DNA of 64,000 nucleotides from an uncultured Oscillospiraceae bacterium (GTDB lineage: Bacteria; Bacillota; Clostridia; Oscillospirales; Oscillospiraceae): positions 1 to 64,000 of the forward strand of contig CAJUAC010000004.1 of NCBI GenBank assembly GCA_910583885.1, written 5' to 3'. Within the stretch, counting starts at the first letter, position 1. Each line of letters begins with the position of its first letter. The notes under the pieces are model-generated. The model saw nothing but the letters and a program-made list of their open reading frames with translations. It ran no database searches and had not been told where the DNA came from. The position numbers were made by a program, and so were the translations under genes. This document shows positions 35,007 to 43,342 of this stretch, in pieces.

Positions 35007-35840
35007 ATGAAGAGATCAACCCGTATCGCGGCCCTGTTGGCCGCCGCCGCTATGGCCCTAGGCCTGACTGCCTGTTCCGGCGGAGGCGGGGAGAGTGATC
35101 CCCTGAAGGCCGCCATGGCCAACATGGATGCGGCGAAAAGTATGGATGCGTGCATGGTAATGGAGATGGACATGGAGGCTAACGGCGAAAAGCTGGAGAG
35201 CGTCACCACCATGGACACCAGCGTGTTTACCGACCCCATGCGCATGAAGGTAGACCTGACGATGGATATGGGTGCTTACGGCAGCGTCACCAGCAGCGTC
35301 TACGCTGAGGGCGACGGCGGCAGCGGCTACACCATGTATGCCTTTGACGGCGCCAACTGGGCTTCCCAGGCCGCCACAGAGGAGGATCTGGCGATGTATG
35401 ACGTCAGCGGCAGCATCGACGGCTACATAGACAGCGTCACTGCTTTCTCCCAGGCCGGCGAGGAGCAGGTGGACGGCGTGAGCGCCTACAAGTACACCGG
35501 CGTGATCTCCGGCGAGGCTATGGAGGAGGTCGTGAAGGAGTCCGGCGCACTGGATTCCCTGGGCGACCTGGGCCTGGACGAGAGCCAGATGAATGAGATG
35601 CTCTCCGGCCTGGGGGACATCAGCGTCACCCTGTGGGTCTCCAAGGACGATCCTTATCCCATCCGCTGTGAGATGGACATGACCACGATCATGGATGGTC
35701 TGATGCAGAACATGGTGTCCGCCATGGGCGGCGCGGAGTCTGGTGTGACCATGAGCATCCCGAAGATGCTGTTCACCATCACCTGCTCCAACTTCAACAA
35801 CGCCACGGACTTCGAGATCCCCGCAGAGGCCAAGGCGTAA
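35007..35840 (+). CDS. Secreted lipoprotein of the LppX/DUF6612-like type
   Basis: 277 aa from ATG 35007 (GGGAGG upstream). The lipobox LTAC (near residues 20-23) is followed by a GGGGES spacer. The rest is a met/asp-rich beta domain with MDMEANGEKLESVTTMDTSVF and a closing segment on YPIRCEMDMTTI, resembling the convex-sheet lipid carriers of LppX/LolA style. It is unusually rich in Met and Asp. The function is unknown; metal or lipid binding would be guesses. Confidence 0.8.
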   Translation: MKRSTRIAALLAAAAMALGLTACSGGGGESDPLKAAMANMDAAKSMDACMVMEMDMEANGEKLESVTTMDTSVFTDPMRMKVDLTMDMGAYGSVTSSVYAEGDGGSGYTMYAFDGANWASQAATEEDLAMYDVSGSIDGYIDSVTAFSQAGEEQVDGVSAYKYTGVISGEAMEEVVKESGALDSLGDLGLDESQMNEMLSGLGDISVTLWVSKDDPYPIRCEMDMTTIMDGLMQNMVSAMGGAESGVTMSIPKMLFTITCSNFNNATDFEIPAEAKA

Positions 35841-35874
35841 CAACAGCCGGAACGCAGAGAAAGGAGGCGGCGGC

Positions 35875-36708
35875 ATGAGCGGGACGCTCTACCTGGTCGC
35901 TACACCCATCGGCAACCTGGGCGATTTCAGCCCCCGGGCCGCCGCCACCTTGGGTGAGGTGGATTTCATTGCCGCAGAGGACACCCGGGTGTCCATGAAG
36001 CTGCTCAACCACCTGGGGCTGCGCAAGCCACTGGTCAGCTACCACCAGCACAACCGCTTCACCGCCGGGCCGGCCATTTTGGAGCGGCTTCTCGCCGGGG
36101 AGTCCTGCGCCCTGGTGACGGATGCAGGCACCCCCGCCGTCAGCGACCCGGGGGAGGATCTGGTCCGGCTGTGCGCAGACAGCGGGGTGGAGGTGATCTC
36201 CATCCCCGGCTGCTGTGCCCTGGTGTCCGCCCTGGCGGTCAGCGGCCTGCCCACGGGGAGGTTTGCCTTTGAGGGCTTCCTCCCCGTCAGCGGGCGGGAG
36301 CGGCGGGAGCGCCTGTCGGAGCTGGTGGGCGAGGGGCGGACTACGATCCTGTATGAGGCGCCCCACCGCCTGCGTGCGACGCTGGACGACCTGCTGGCTG
36401 CCCTGGGGGACCGGCCGCTGGCGCTGTGCCGGGAGCTGACCAAGCTCCACGAGGAGACCCGCCGCACCACCCTCTCCCAGGCGTCGTCCTACTACCGGGA
36501 GCACGAGCCCCGGGGGGAGTTTGTGCTGGTGCTGGGCGGCGCGGAGAAGGCTGCGGGCCCCGCCGTTACCTTGGACGAGGGCGCGGCCATGGTGCTGGCG
36601 CGCCGGTCCGCCGGGGAGCGGATGAAGGACGCGGTCCGCCAGGTCGCCGCAGAGACGGGCCTTGCCCGCAATGAGCTCTACGAGGCGGCCTTGAAGGCTG
36701 GGCAGTAG
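35875..36708 (+). CDS. rsmI: 16S rRNA (cytidine(1402)-2'-O)-methyltransferase
   Basis: 277 aa. The tetrapyrrole-methylase fold begins GTLYLVATPIGNLGD, and contains AAEDTRVSMKLL, LVTDAGTPAVSDPG and ILYEAPHRL. RsmI uses SAM to 2'-O-methylate C1402 of 16S rRNA at the P site. AAAGGAGG is upstream and it lies 34 bases after the lipoprotein gene. The DUF5662 gene follows after 20 bases. Confidence 0.96.
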   Translation: MSGTLYLVATPIGNLGDFSPRAAATLGEVDFIAAEDTRVSMKLLNHLGLRKPLVSYHQHNRFTAGPAILERLLAGESCALVTDAGTPAVSDPGEDLVRLCADSGVEVISIPGCCALVSALAVSGLPTGRFAFEGFLPVSGRERRERLSELVGEGRTTILYEAPHRLRATLDDLLAALGDRPLALCRELTKLHEETRRTTLSQASSYYREHEPRGEFVLVLGGAEKAAGPAVTLDEGAAMVLARRSAGERMKDAVRQVAAETGLARNELYEAALKAGQ

Positions 36709-36728
36709 CGGAAGGAAAGGGGGAGGCC

Positions 36729-37265
36729 ATGGCAAACTGGTGGGGGCATTTCAAGACGATCACTGCCCACAAGGCCCGGGTGATGAAGTACTGCTTCCGC
36801 GTGGGGCTGTACCGGCAGGGGCTTGCCCACGACCTGAGCAAATACGGCCCCACGGAGTTCCTGGTGGGGGCACGGTACTACCAGGGCAACCGCAGCCCCA
36901 ACGAGGCGGAGCGGCTGGAGAGGGGGTATTCCTCCGCCTGGCTCCACCACAAGGGGCGCAACAAGCACCACATGGAGTACTGGATTGACTACGCGCCCGA
37001 GCTGGGCTACCGCATGGGCGGCATGGAGATGCCGGTCCGGTATGTGGTGGAGATGTTCTGCGACCGGGTGGCGGCCTGCCAAACCTACCAGAAGGGGAAC
37101 TACACCGATGCCTCCCCGTGGGACTACTACGCCGGGAGCGCGGACCACTATATCATCCACCCCAAGACCCGGGCCCTCCTGGAGCAGCTCCTGGAGATGC
37201 TGCGGGACGAGGGGGAGACGCGGACGCTGGATTACATCCGCCGCGAGGTGCTGAAAAACAGGTAA
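36729..37265 (+). CDS. DUF5662 family protein
   Basis: 178 aa. It is His/Tyr rich with HKARVMKYCFRVGLYRQGL, HDLSKYGPTEF, SAWLHHKGRNKHHMEYW and CDRVAACQTY. The spacing of histidines and aspartates (LAHDLSK, HHKGRNKHH) looks like an HD-type metal site, but the function is unknown. It is cotranscribed with rsmI. GGGGGAGG lies before the ATG. Confidence 0.85.
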   Translation: MANWWGHFKTITAHKARVMKYCFRVGLYRQGLAHDLSKYGPTEFLVGARYYQGNRSPNEAERLERGYSSAWLHHKGRNKHHMEYWIDYAPELGYRMGGMEMPVRYVVEMFCDRVAACQTYQKGNYTDASPWDYYAGSADHYIIHPKTRALLEQLLEMLRDEGETRTLDYIRREVLKNR

Positions 37266-37328
37266 TCACCAACTGTTTATCTGGCCGTCAGGCTTGATGA
37301 CCGACCCAACAAGCAAAGGAGATTCTTG

Positions 37329-37367
37329 ATGAAACTGACTACTATGACAACGGAGATTGCGGCATAA
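37329..37367 (+). CDS. Possible 12-residue leader peptide
   Basis: MKLTTMTTEIAA with AAAGGAG eight bases before the ATG. It is followed directly by a stable hairpin and then the RNHCP gene, the classic layout of a translation-linked control region. Five threonines make threonine or translation inhibition possible signals. It could also be chance. Confidence 0.4.
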   Translation: MKLTTMTTEIAA

Positions 37368-37369
37368 CC

Positions 37370-37401
37370 GGGAGGTTTGCTGCATGTCCGACAAACCTCC
37401 C
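37370..37401 (+). promoter_or_regulatory. Hairpin between leader peptide and RNHCP gene
   Basis: A perfect 10-bp stem, GGGAGGTTTG (37370-37379) with CAAACCTCCC (37392-37401), starts two bases after the leader stop. There is no T run. The 3' arm carries CCTCCC, which could compete with the AGGAGG ribosome site of the next gene. Confidence 0.55.
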
Positions 37402-37438
37402 AGAAGTTTACGATTTTACTTTTAGGAGGCTGCTTCCT

Positions 37439-37867
37439 GTGAATAGGGAAAATAAGAAAAAATCATTTGAAAAAGGCTACTACAGGACACATCCATGCAC
37501 CGATTCATTTGTCTGTAAGGTTTGCGGGCGAACCGTTGTAGCGGGCGGTGCAGGAAGTGAGCACCGGAACCACTGCCCCTACTGCCTCTCCAGCCAGCAT
37601 TTGGATGTCGAGCCCGGCGACCGGGCGGCTGATTGCGGAGGCGCTATGGAACCGATCACTGTTTGGGTGAGAAAGAATGGCGAGTGGGCTATCATCCACC
37701 GCTGTAGAATTTGTGGGACGCTGAGTTCAAACCGTATTGCCGCTGATGACAATCCTATGAAGCTGATGTCCCTTGCGATGAAGCCCGTTTCTTCACCGCC
37801 CTTCCCGTTGGAGCGGATAGAAGAGATGACACGCCTGATGGGTGGAGATGGAGAGTTCAGGTGGTGA
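37439..37867 (+). CDS. RNHCP-domain zinc-ribbon protein
   Basis: 142 aa from GTG 37439 (AGGAGG ten bases before). It has the defining block HRNHCPYCL with CxxC pairs CKVCG and CPYC, and a third CRICG. RNHCP proteins are small, cysteine-rich and uncharacterised. The gene is visibly lower in GC than its neighbours, as is the 170-base leader, so recent transfer is possible. Confidence 0.85.
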   Translation: MNRENKKKSFEKGYYRTHPCTDSFVCKVCGRTVVAGGAGSEHRNHCPYCLSSQHLDVEPGDRAADCGGAMEPITVWVRKNGEWAIIHRCRICGTLSSNRIAADDNPMKLMSLAMKPVSSPPFPLERIEEMTRLMGGDGEFRW

Positions 37868-37956
37868 GGCAGCATCGTAAGGGCTGACTTGCGATGGAGG
37901 GGGAGGCCTGCCCCTGGGCGAAATTCCCTCTTAACCCATACGCAGAAAATAGATTA

Positions 37957-38013
37957 AACAGCTTTCCACCCGGACCCTCAGCATAGGGGTCCGGGTGGAA
38001 AGCTGTTCTTTTG
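37957..38013. terminator. Strong terminator between RNHCP and the protease gene
   Basis: A stem of about 20 base pairs (37957-37977 with 37987-38007) is followed by TCTTTTG on the plus strand. It separates two convergent genes. Confidence 0.85.
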
Positions 38014-38047
38014 CTTCTTTTCCTTGTCCGCAAAGAGAAGAAGGGAA
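38005..38047. repeat. Dispersed hairpin copy, reverse orientation
   Basis: On the minus strand a CTTCTTCTC...AAGAAG hairpin is followed by CAAAAGAAC. It overlaps the 3' flank of the terminator. Confidence 0.5.
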
Positions 38048-38059
38048 ACTATCGTCTGA

Positions 38060-41000
38060 TTACTTCTTCAAAAACCGCATCATGATCTGAGCCAGCTCTG
38101 CACGGGTGGTGACGCCGTGGGGATCCAGCACACCGCTGGAGCGGCCGGAGATCAGCCCCTCCCCCACGGCCCAGGACATGGCGTCAACAGCCCAGTCAGA
38201 GATGCTGGCCCAGTCGGAGAAGCGGGAGAGATCCCCCGAGGGCTCCGCTGCCAGCTGGGCACGGCGGTGGAGCATTGCGGCCAGCTGCTGCCGGGTGACG
38301 CTGTCCGTGCCTGCGAAGGAGGTGCCGCCGTCCTGGCCAGTGACGAGCCCCTCCCCATAGGCCCAGCAGAGGGCGGACATGTACTTGGCGTTGCTGGGGA
38401 CATCCGTGAAGGGCAGGTCCTTGGCGGAGAGGGCGGGTTCAGGGCTGCCCGCCCCCTGGTAGAGGGCGGTGACGACATGGATCCTGGTAGCGTACTCCTG
38501 GGGGGAGAAGGTGAAAGGGTCATCCTGCTCCTCCATCACACCGGCGCTCCAGACGTAATCCACCGCCTCGTGGTACCAGGCCCCCCGGTCCACGTCCGTC
38601 AGCAGGGCCATGGCGCAGGGGGTAGGGCTGGCGGGGTTGGAGGGGTCGATGGCGTAGCCCGCCCGGTTGGAGGCGTAGTCCTCCACAGTGACATACAGCG
38701 GCTGGCTGGCATCCACATGCAGGGTAACAGCCTCGCCGGCGGTCTCCGGGAAGAAGGCCTGCTCCGCAAGCACACGGCCGCTGCTGTCCTGCACAGAGGC
38801 ATAGGCCACATGGCGGTTGTCCTGGATGGTGAGCTCCAGGCCGCCCGCTGCGGCTGCGGCGGATACAGTGGGTGCGCTCCCATCCAGGGTCACAGGGAAG
38901 CTCCACTCCAGATAGGGCTGGTAGGCCTCCCCCAGGAGCCAGGCGTAGGAGGACGGGTTCTTCCGGTTGGGGGCGCTGGCGGCATAGGCGTCCTGCACCG
39001 CCTTGTCATAATCCAGCCAGGCGTAGAAGCTTACTTGGACCTGGGTGCCGTCAGGCAGGGGATTGCCATTGGCGTCCGTGCCGTCCCAGACGTAGCTTGC
39101 GCCGCTCCGGAAGGCCTTCAGCACACCGTCATAGGCGGACTTGGTGGTCCACGGGTCGTCCTCCACGTAGTAGACAGCCCCGGTCTTCTGATCTGACACA
39201 AGCATAACAATGTGGGCCGCGTTGCGCAGGACATAGACCTCCGCTTTCAGGCCCGCGCCCATATTGTCTATAGCGTTGGAGCCCTGGGTAGGGATGGCGA
39301 TGCGGCTGTCGCTGTAGGGACCGGCAGCGTAGCTGTTCTCCCCCAGCAGGCGGACTGGATCGTCCTCGCCGGGCTGGCCGATGCAGGCCCAGTTGATCCC
39401 CAGATCCACATCCAGGAGATCATAGTACTGGTTCCGGTTCTCCAGGAAGCTGGCGTATGTACCGCCCTGGCCGGAGAGCTGGCGGTAGGTATCCTGCATG
39501 TCCCGGAAATCGGCGGGTTCCAGGATGGGGGCGGCACTCCAATCCCCGCAGAAGCCCAGGAACGCGGCGTGGGCGCTCTGCTCCCCGGCAGTGGCGGTGA
39601 TAAAGCCCTCCACAAAGAATCCGTTGGGGAACACCGCAGCCAGCTCCTCCCGCAGGGAGGGGGAGACCGTCAGTACCAGGGAGACCTCCTGCGTCCCGCG
39701 GGCGGGGACAGTCACGCTGCCGCCGCCCGCCACCGTGACCCGGCTGGAGATGTCCATGGAGGAAAGGAGGTTGTAAGTGGAACCGTCTGCCTCCTTGTAG
39801 GCGTCAGTGAGGATCACCGTGTCCAGCTGGGCGGTCAGGGCCCGGTTGGAGAGGTTGCGCAGGGTGAAGGAGAGGGTAAACTGCCCCTCCGCGCTGGCCC
39901 CCAGCTCCAGCAGGGGGGTCGTCACCAGCAGGTCGCTGGATACGGCGGAAGCGGGGTTCATCAGGCCCGCGCCCTGGCGGCGGGGGGAGCTGGGGGTATT
40001 GTCCTGGCCGGTCAGGATCTGGGCAGTACTCGCCATCAGGCTTTCCGCCAGATCGGCCCGCTCCTGCTTATTGGAGATCCCCCGCTCCCGCAGGGCCTGG
40101 AGCACCACCGCAAAGGAGCCCGCCGCAGTACCGGAGGCCATAGAGGTCCCCTGCTCCTCATAGTAGTAGTTGTCCTCCCGGCTCCCGGCGGATACTGTGG
40201 GGCCGCCGATAGCAGTGAGGGCCGGGGTCAGGCGCAGGTCGGAGGTGGTCCCCATGGAGGAATAGTCCGCAACCGCAGGGGAACCGCCCTCCCCCAGCTC
40301 CGCAGACACAATGGAGAGGGAGCCCAGGTAGGTACTGGGCGAGTAGAGCCCGCCGTAGTCAGGATAGCTGCCGGTGGGGAGGGATTCCCCCCAGGCTTTA
40401 TTGGTGGAGACAATACCGCCGTTCCCGGCGGCGCAGCAGATGATGACGCCGGACTCCCGCATCTGGGAGAAGGCTCGGCAGTAGATGCCGTCCAGAACGT
40501 CGTCCTGGGTAAAGCCGTTGCTGATCCCCAGGGAGAGGTTGACCACGTCGGCCCCCAGGTTCCAGGCGTCCTCCAGGGCACGCAGGATCACGGCGTCATC
40601 CGCGCCGTCGCCGAAGCCGTCCGGGAACACCTTCATGCTCAGGATCTGCGCCGCCGGAGCCGCGCCCTGGAAGATGGCGTTGTCATCAAAGAAGCCCGGT
40701 ACATACCCCGCCGCCAGGGCGGCTACATGGGTGCCGTGGTTGTCGGCGCTGTACACATCCCCGTCCCCTTCACTGTAGTCATAGGCAAAGGGAATCCGCT
40801 CAGACAGGTACACACCCTGGGTCCCACCCTTGGATAAGAAGGTCTCTATATCCTTCTGACTCAGGGCGGGGGATTTTGCCAGGCCATAGTCAAAAAAAGC
40901 CTCATGGGTGGTCCGCAGGCCGCTGTCCAGCACAGCAATCACCATGCCATCGCCGTTGTAGCCCTGTTCCCACAGCTTGTCTAAGCCCATGAGGGCCGCG

Positions 41001-41350
41001 CCGTTGTCGGTCTGGGTGGGATTGGCCGCAGTGGTGCGCTGGGGCTCGGCATAGCTGCGGGCCAGGGCAACCTGCTCCACCCCGTCCAGGGTTTCCAGGG
41101 CCTCCAGGGTCTCCGGGCTGGCCTCTACAGCCGCGCCGGAAAAGAGCTGGTCGTAGCGCCATAGGAAATCCACATCCCGCATCCGCTCGAAATAGTGGGC
41201 CATCCTGTCCGGGTTGGCGTCCTCGCTGTAGACGACCACGGCCCGCACCGGATCGCCGTCCAGACTGGCGGCGCCGGCGGAGCAGGCCAGTACCGCACCG
41301 GCCAGCAGTGCCAGCAGGATGGTGAGGATTTTATTTTTTCTCATATGCAT
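38060..41350 (-). CDS. Cell-surface subtilisin-like serine protease with SLH domains
   Basis: 1096 aa from ATG 41350 (GGAGGG nine bases upstream). Signal peptide about 1-28, a propeptide-like domain (about 35-100), then an S8 catalytic domain with Asp142 (AVLDSGL), His205 (NHGTHVA) and Ser403 (GTSMASG). A large beta-rich middle follows, of the Fn3-like kind seen in C5a-peptidase/lactocepin enzymes. Three SLH-like repeats (about 905-1096) end the protein and would hold it to the wall. It probably degrades host or dietary proteins. It has its own promoter and no obvious operon partner. Confidence 0.93.
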   Translation of the reverse strand: MHMRKNKILTILLALLAGAVLACSAGAASLDGDPVRAVVVYSEDANPDRMAHYFERMRDVDFLWRYDQLFSGAAVEASPETLEALETLDGVEQVALARSYAEPQRTTAANPTQTDNGAALMGLDKLWEQGYNGDGMVIAVLDSGLRTTHEAFFDYGLAKSPALSQKDIETFLSKGGTQGVYLSERIPFAYDYSEGDGDVYSADNHGTHVAALAAGYVPGFFDDNAIFQGAAPAAQILSMKVFPDGFGDGADDAVILRALEDAWNLGADVVNLSLGISNGFTQDDVLDGIYCRAFSQMRESGVIICCAAGNGGIVSTNKAWGESLPTGSYPDYGGLYSPSTYLGSLSIVSAELGEGGSPAVADYSSMGTTSDLRLTPALTAIGGPTVSAGSREDNYYYEEQGTSMASGTAAGSFAVVLQALRERGISNKQERADLAESLMASTAQILTGQDNTPSSPRRQGAGLMNPASAVSSDLLVTTPLLELGASAEGQFTLSFTLRNLSNRALTAQLDTVILTDAYKEADGSTYNLLSSMDISSRVTVAGGGSVTVPARGTQEVSLVLTVSPSLREELAAVFPNGFFVEGFITATAGEQSAHAAFLGFCGDWSAAPILEPADFRDMQDTYRQLSGQGGTYASFLENRNQYYDLLDVDLGINWACIGQPGEDDPVRLLGENSYAAGPYSDSRIAIPTQGSNAIDNMGAGLKAEVYVLRNAAHIVMLVSDQKTGAVYYVEDDPWTTKSAYDGVLKAFRSGASYVWDGTDANGNPLPDGTQVQVSFYAWLDYDKAVQDAYAASAPNRKNPSSYAWLLGEAYQPYLEWSFPVTLDGSAPTVSAAAAAGGLELTIQDNRHVAYASVQDSSGRVLAEQAFFPETAGEAVTLHVDASQPLYVTVEDYASNRAGYAIDPSNPASPTPCAMALLTDVDRGAWYHEAVDYVWSAGVMEEQDDPFTFSPQEYATRIHVVTALYQGAGSPEPALSAKDLPFTDVPSNAKYMSALCWAYGEGLVTGQDGGTSFAGTDSVTRQQLAAMLHRRAQLAAEPSGDLSRFSDWASISDWAVDAMSWAVGEGLISGRSSGVLDPHGVTTRAELAQIMMRFLKK

Positions 41351-41382
41351 ATCGCTTGTCCCTCCATGTGATGGATGGGGAT

Positions 41383-41411
41383 ATTGTATCACATCGGCAG
41401 ACCCAGGGCAA
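41383..41411 (-). promoter_or_regulatory. Promoter of the SLH protease gene
   Basis: Minus-strand TTGCCC (41406-41411), 17-base spacer, TACAAT (41383-41388). Confidence 0.65.
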
Positions 41412-41448
41412 CCGTCCATTTGCCACATTTCTCTGGCAAAAACGGCAG

Positions 41449-41485
41449 AAAATCCCCCGTCCGCAGATACAGACGGGGGATTTTT
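41449..41485. terminator. Terminator after the sugar ABC operon
   Basis: A 13-bp stem (41449-41461 with 41472-41485) carries A and T tracts on its two flanks, so it can act on either strand. It separates the permease gene from the protease promoter. Confidence 0.85.
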
Positions 41486-41502
41486 CAGGGATAGGCTGCG
41501 CT

Positions 41503-42339
41503 TTAGCCCTTGACGCCGCCAGCGGTAAGCCCTGCGACCAAGTGCTTTTCAATGCACAGGAACAGGACAATGACCGGGATGGTGGCGAACAGCGATGTAG
41601 CGAAGAGGTACTGCCACTGGATAAAGTTATAGCCGTAAAAGACGTTGATACCGACGGTAATGGGCTTGAGCAGGTCGTCCTGGATCAGCGTCAAAGCGAT
41701 GGTGTACTCGTTCCAGGAGTTGATGAACACGAAAATCAGCGTGGTGATGATGCCCGGGGCGGCCATGGGCAGCACCACCCGGATGAGGGCCTGAACGGTG
41801 CCGCACCCGTCGATCATAGCCGCCTGCTCCATCTCCGCGGAGATGGTCAGGAACGTGCCCCGCAGCAGCCAGATGGCGAAGGCCTGGTTGAACGCCGCGT
41901 TGAGCAGGATCAGGCCCACCAGGCTGTTGCTCAGGTGCATACTCACCATCAGCTTGTAGATGCCCACCAGCAGCACCACGGGGGAGAACATCTGGCTGAC
42001 AATGACCGCGCCCAGGAAGAAGGTCTTGCCCTTGAAGCGCATCCGGGCCATGGCGTAGGCGGCGGGGATGCCGCACAGGATGGCCAGGAAGGTGGCCCCG
42101 CCGGAGACGATCAGGGAGTTGAGGAAGTACTTGAATACCGGGGCCGCCGACCAGATGCCCAGGAAATTGGACCACTGCCACTGCTGGGGCAGGATGGTCA
42201 TGTTGGCGGCATACATCTCCGCGTCTGTCTTGGCGGCGGTGGTGAACATGACGAAATAGGGGTAGAGGATGACAATGCAGACAATAAAGACAAAGAGGTA
42301 GAGCAGCGTTTGCTGCCAAGGGGTTCTCTTCTTGTTCAT
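41503..42339 (-). CDS. Carbohydrate ABC transporter permease (MalG/LacG type)
   Basis: 278 aa with six membrane helices. The EAA loop reads EMEQAAMIDGCGTVQALIRVVLPMAAPG and contacts the ATPase. With the MalF-type partner it forms the channel for an oligosaccharide, probably a maltodextrin given the GH13 enzyme nearby. Its start overlaps the partner's stop by four bases. No ATPase gene is in the cluster, so a shared MsmK-like ATPase elsewhere is expected. Confidence 0.94.
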   Translation of the reverse strand: MNKKRTPWQQTLLYLFVFIVCIVILYPYFVMFTTAAKTDAEMYAANMTILPQQWQWSNFLGIWSAAPVFKYFLNSLIVSGGATFLAILCGIPAAYAMARMRFKGKTFFLGAVIVSQMFSPVVLLVGIYKLMVSMHLSNSLVGLILLNAAFNQAFAIWLLRGTFLTISAEMEQAAMIDGCGTVQALIRVVLPMAAPGIITTLIFVFINSWNEYTIALTLIQDDLLKPITVGINVFYGYNFIQWQYLFATSLFATIPVIVLFLCIEKHLVAGLTAGGVKG

Positions 42340-43226
42340 TGGTCAGCCTCCTCTCCCTTCAGCGACAGGACCATGTAAATGCCTGCGCAGATGGACAAAA
42401 TGATAAAGCCGATAACTGATACGGCGGCCGCCTGGCCGGACTTGCCGCTGTAGAAGGACAGCTTATACAGGTATGTAACCAGGGTGTGGGTTTTGTCCGC
42501 CGGGTCGCCCTTGGAGATGGTCCAGATGATGGGGAAGGAGTTGAACACGTAGATGATGTTCAGCACCGTGGATACGGTGAGGGAGGGGCGCACCAGGGGG
42601 AGGGTGATCTTGAAGAGCCTGTGCCAGAAGGTGGCCCCGTCCATCTCCGCCGCCTCATAGTAGGAGGTGTCAATGCTCTGCAGGCCGGAGAGGACGCAAA
42701 AGGTGACAAAGGGGATGGTCACGAAGACGCCCACCCAGCACTCCCATGCGAAGAAGGCCGCTGCGGAGTTGGTCCAGTTGACAAAGCTGTCGATGAGGCC
42801 CAGCTTTTTGAGGATGACGTTCAGCGAGCCGTAGTCGGCACTGATGATGTATTTCCAGATAACGGACTGGATAATCAGGGAAGTAGCCCAGGGGAACACC
42901 ACCACGGCCCGGACAAACTTGCGCCCGCGGAAGTTCTGGTTGAGCACCAGGGCCAGCACGAAGCCGATGATGGTGGAGAAGCCCACGACCACGACGGTCC
43001 ATACGAGGGTATTTTGGAGGGTGTGCCAGAAGGTAGGGGAGGAGAGGACCTCCTTGAAGTTTTCAAAGTTGTTGAAGCCTTTGACGATATTGGCCCGGCT
43101 GATCTCCGACATGGACAGCCGGAAGACGGTAATAATCGGGATGACGATCATGACGGCCATCAGGAGGATGCTGGGCAGCATCCAAAGGTAGGGTTCTGCC
43201 TGTTTCAGCCTGCGGTTGTTATTCAC
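42336..43226 (-). CDS. Carbohydrate ABC transporter permease (MalF/LacF type)
   Basis: 296 aa with six helices and the EAA loop SYYEAAEMDGATFWHRLFKITLPLV. It is the heterodimer partner of the MalG-type permease. A strong hairpin separates it from the binding protein gene upstream, as in many sugar uptake operons. Confidence 0.94.
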   Translation of the reverse strand: MNNNRRLKQAEPYLWMLPSILLMAVMIVIPIITVFRLSMSEISRANIVKGFNNFENFKEVLSSPTFWHTLQNTLVWTVVVVGFSTIIGFVLALVLNQNFRGRKFVRAVVVFPWATSLIIQSVIWKYIISADYGSLNVILKKLGLIDSFVNWTNSAAAFFAWECWVGVFVTIPFVTFCVLSGLQSIDTSYYEAAEMDGATFWHRLFKITLPLVRPSLTVSTVLNIIYVFNSFPIIWTISKGDPADKTHTLVTYLYKLSFYSGKSGQAAAVSVIGFIILSICAGIYMVLSLKGEEADQ

Positions 43227-43284
43227 TGCGCCGCCCCCTTTCTCATTTTCTCAATCTCTCATTCACTGCTTTGGAATAGGAAGA

Positions 43285-43310
43285 GGGGGCCGGACCAAGT
43301 CCGGCCCCCC
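43285..43310 (-). terminator. Intercistronic hairpin between binding protein and permeases
   Basis: An 11-bp GC-rich stem (43285-43295 with 43299-43309) with a three-base loop and no T run. It probably stabilises the binding-protein mRNA or trims transcription into the permeases. Confidence 0.65.
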
Positions 43311-43342
43311 TGAAATGTACGCGTGGGTCAGCTGGGATGCGC

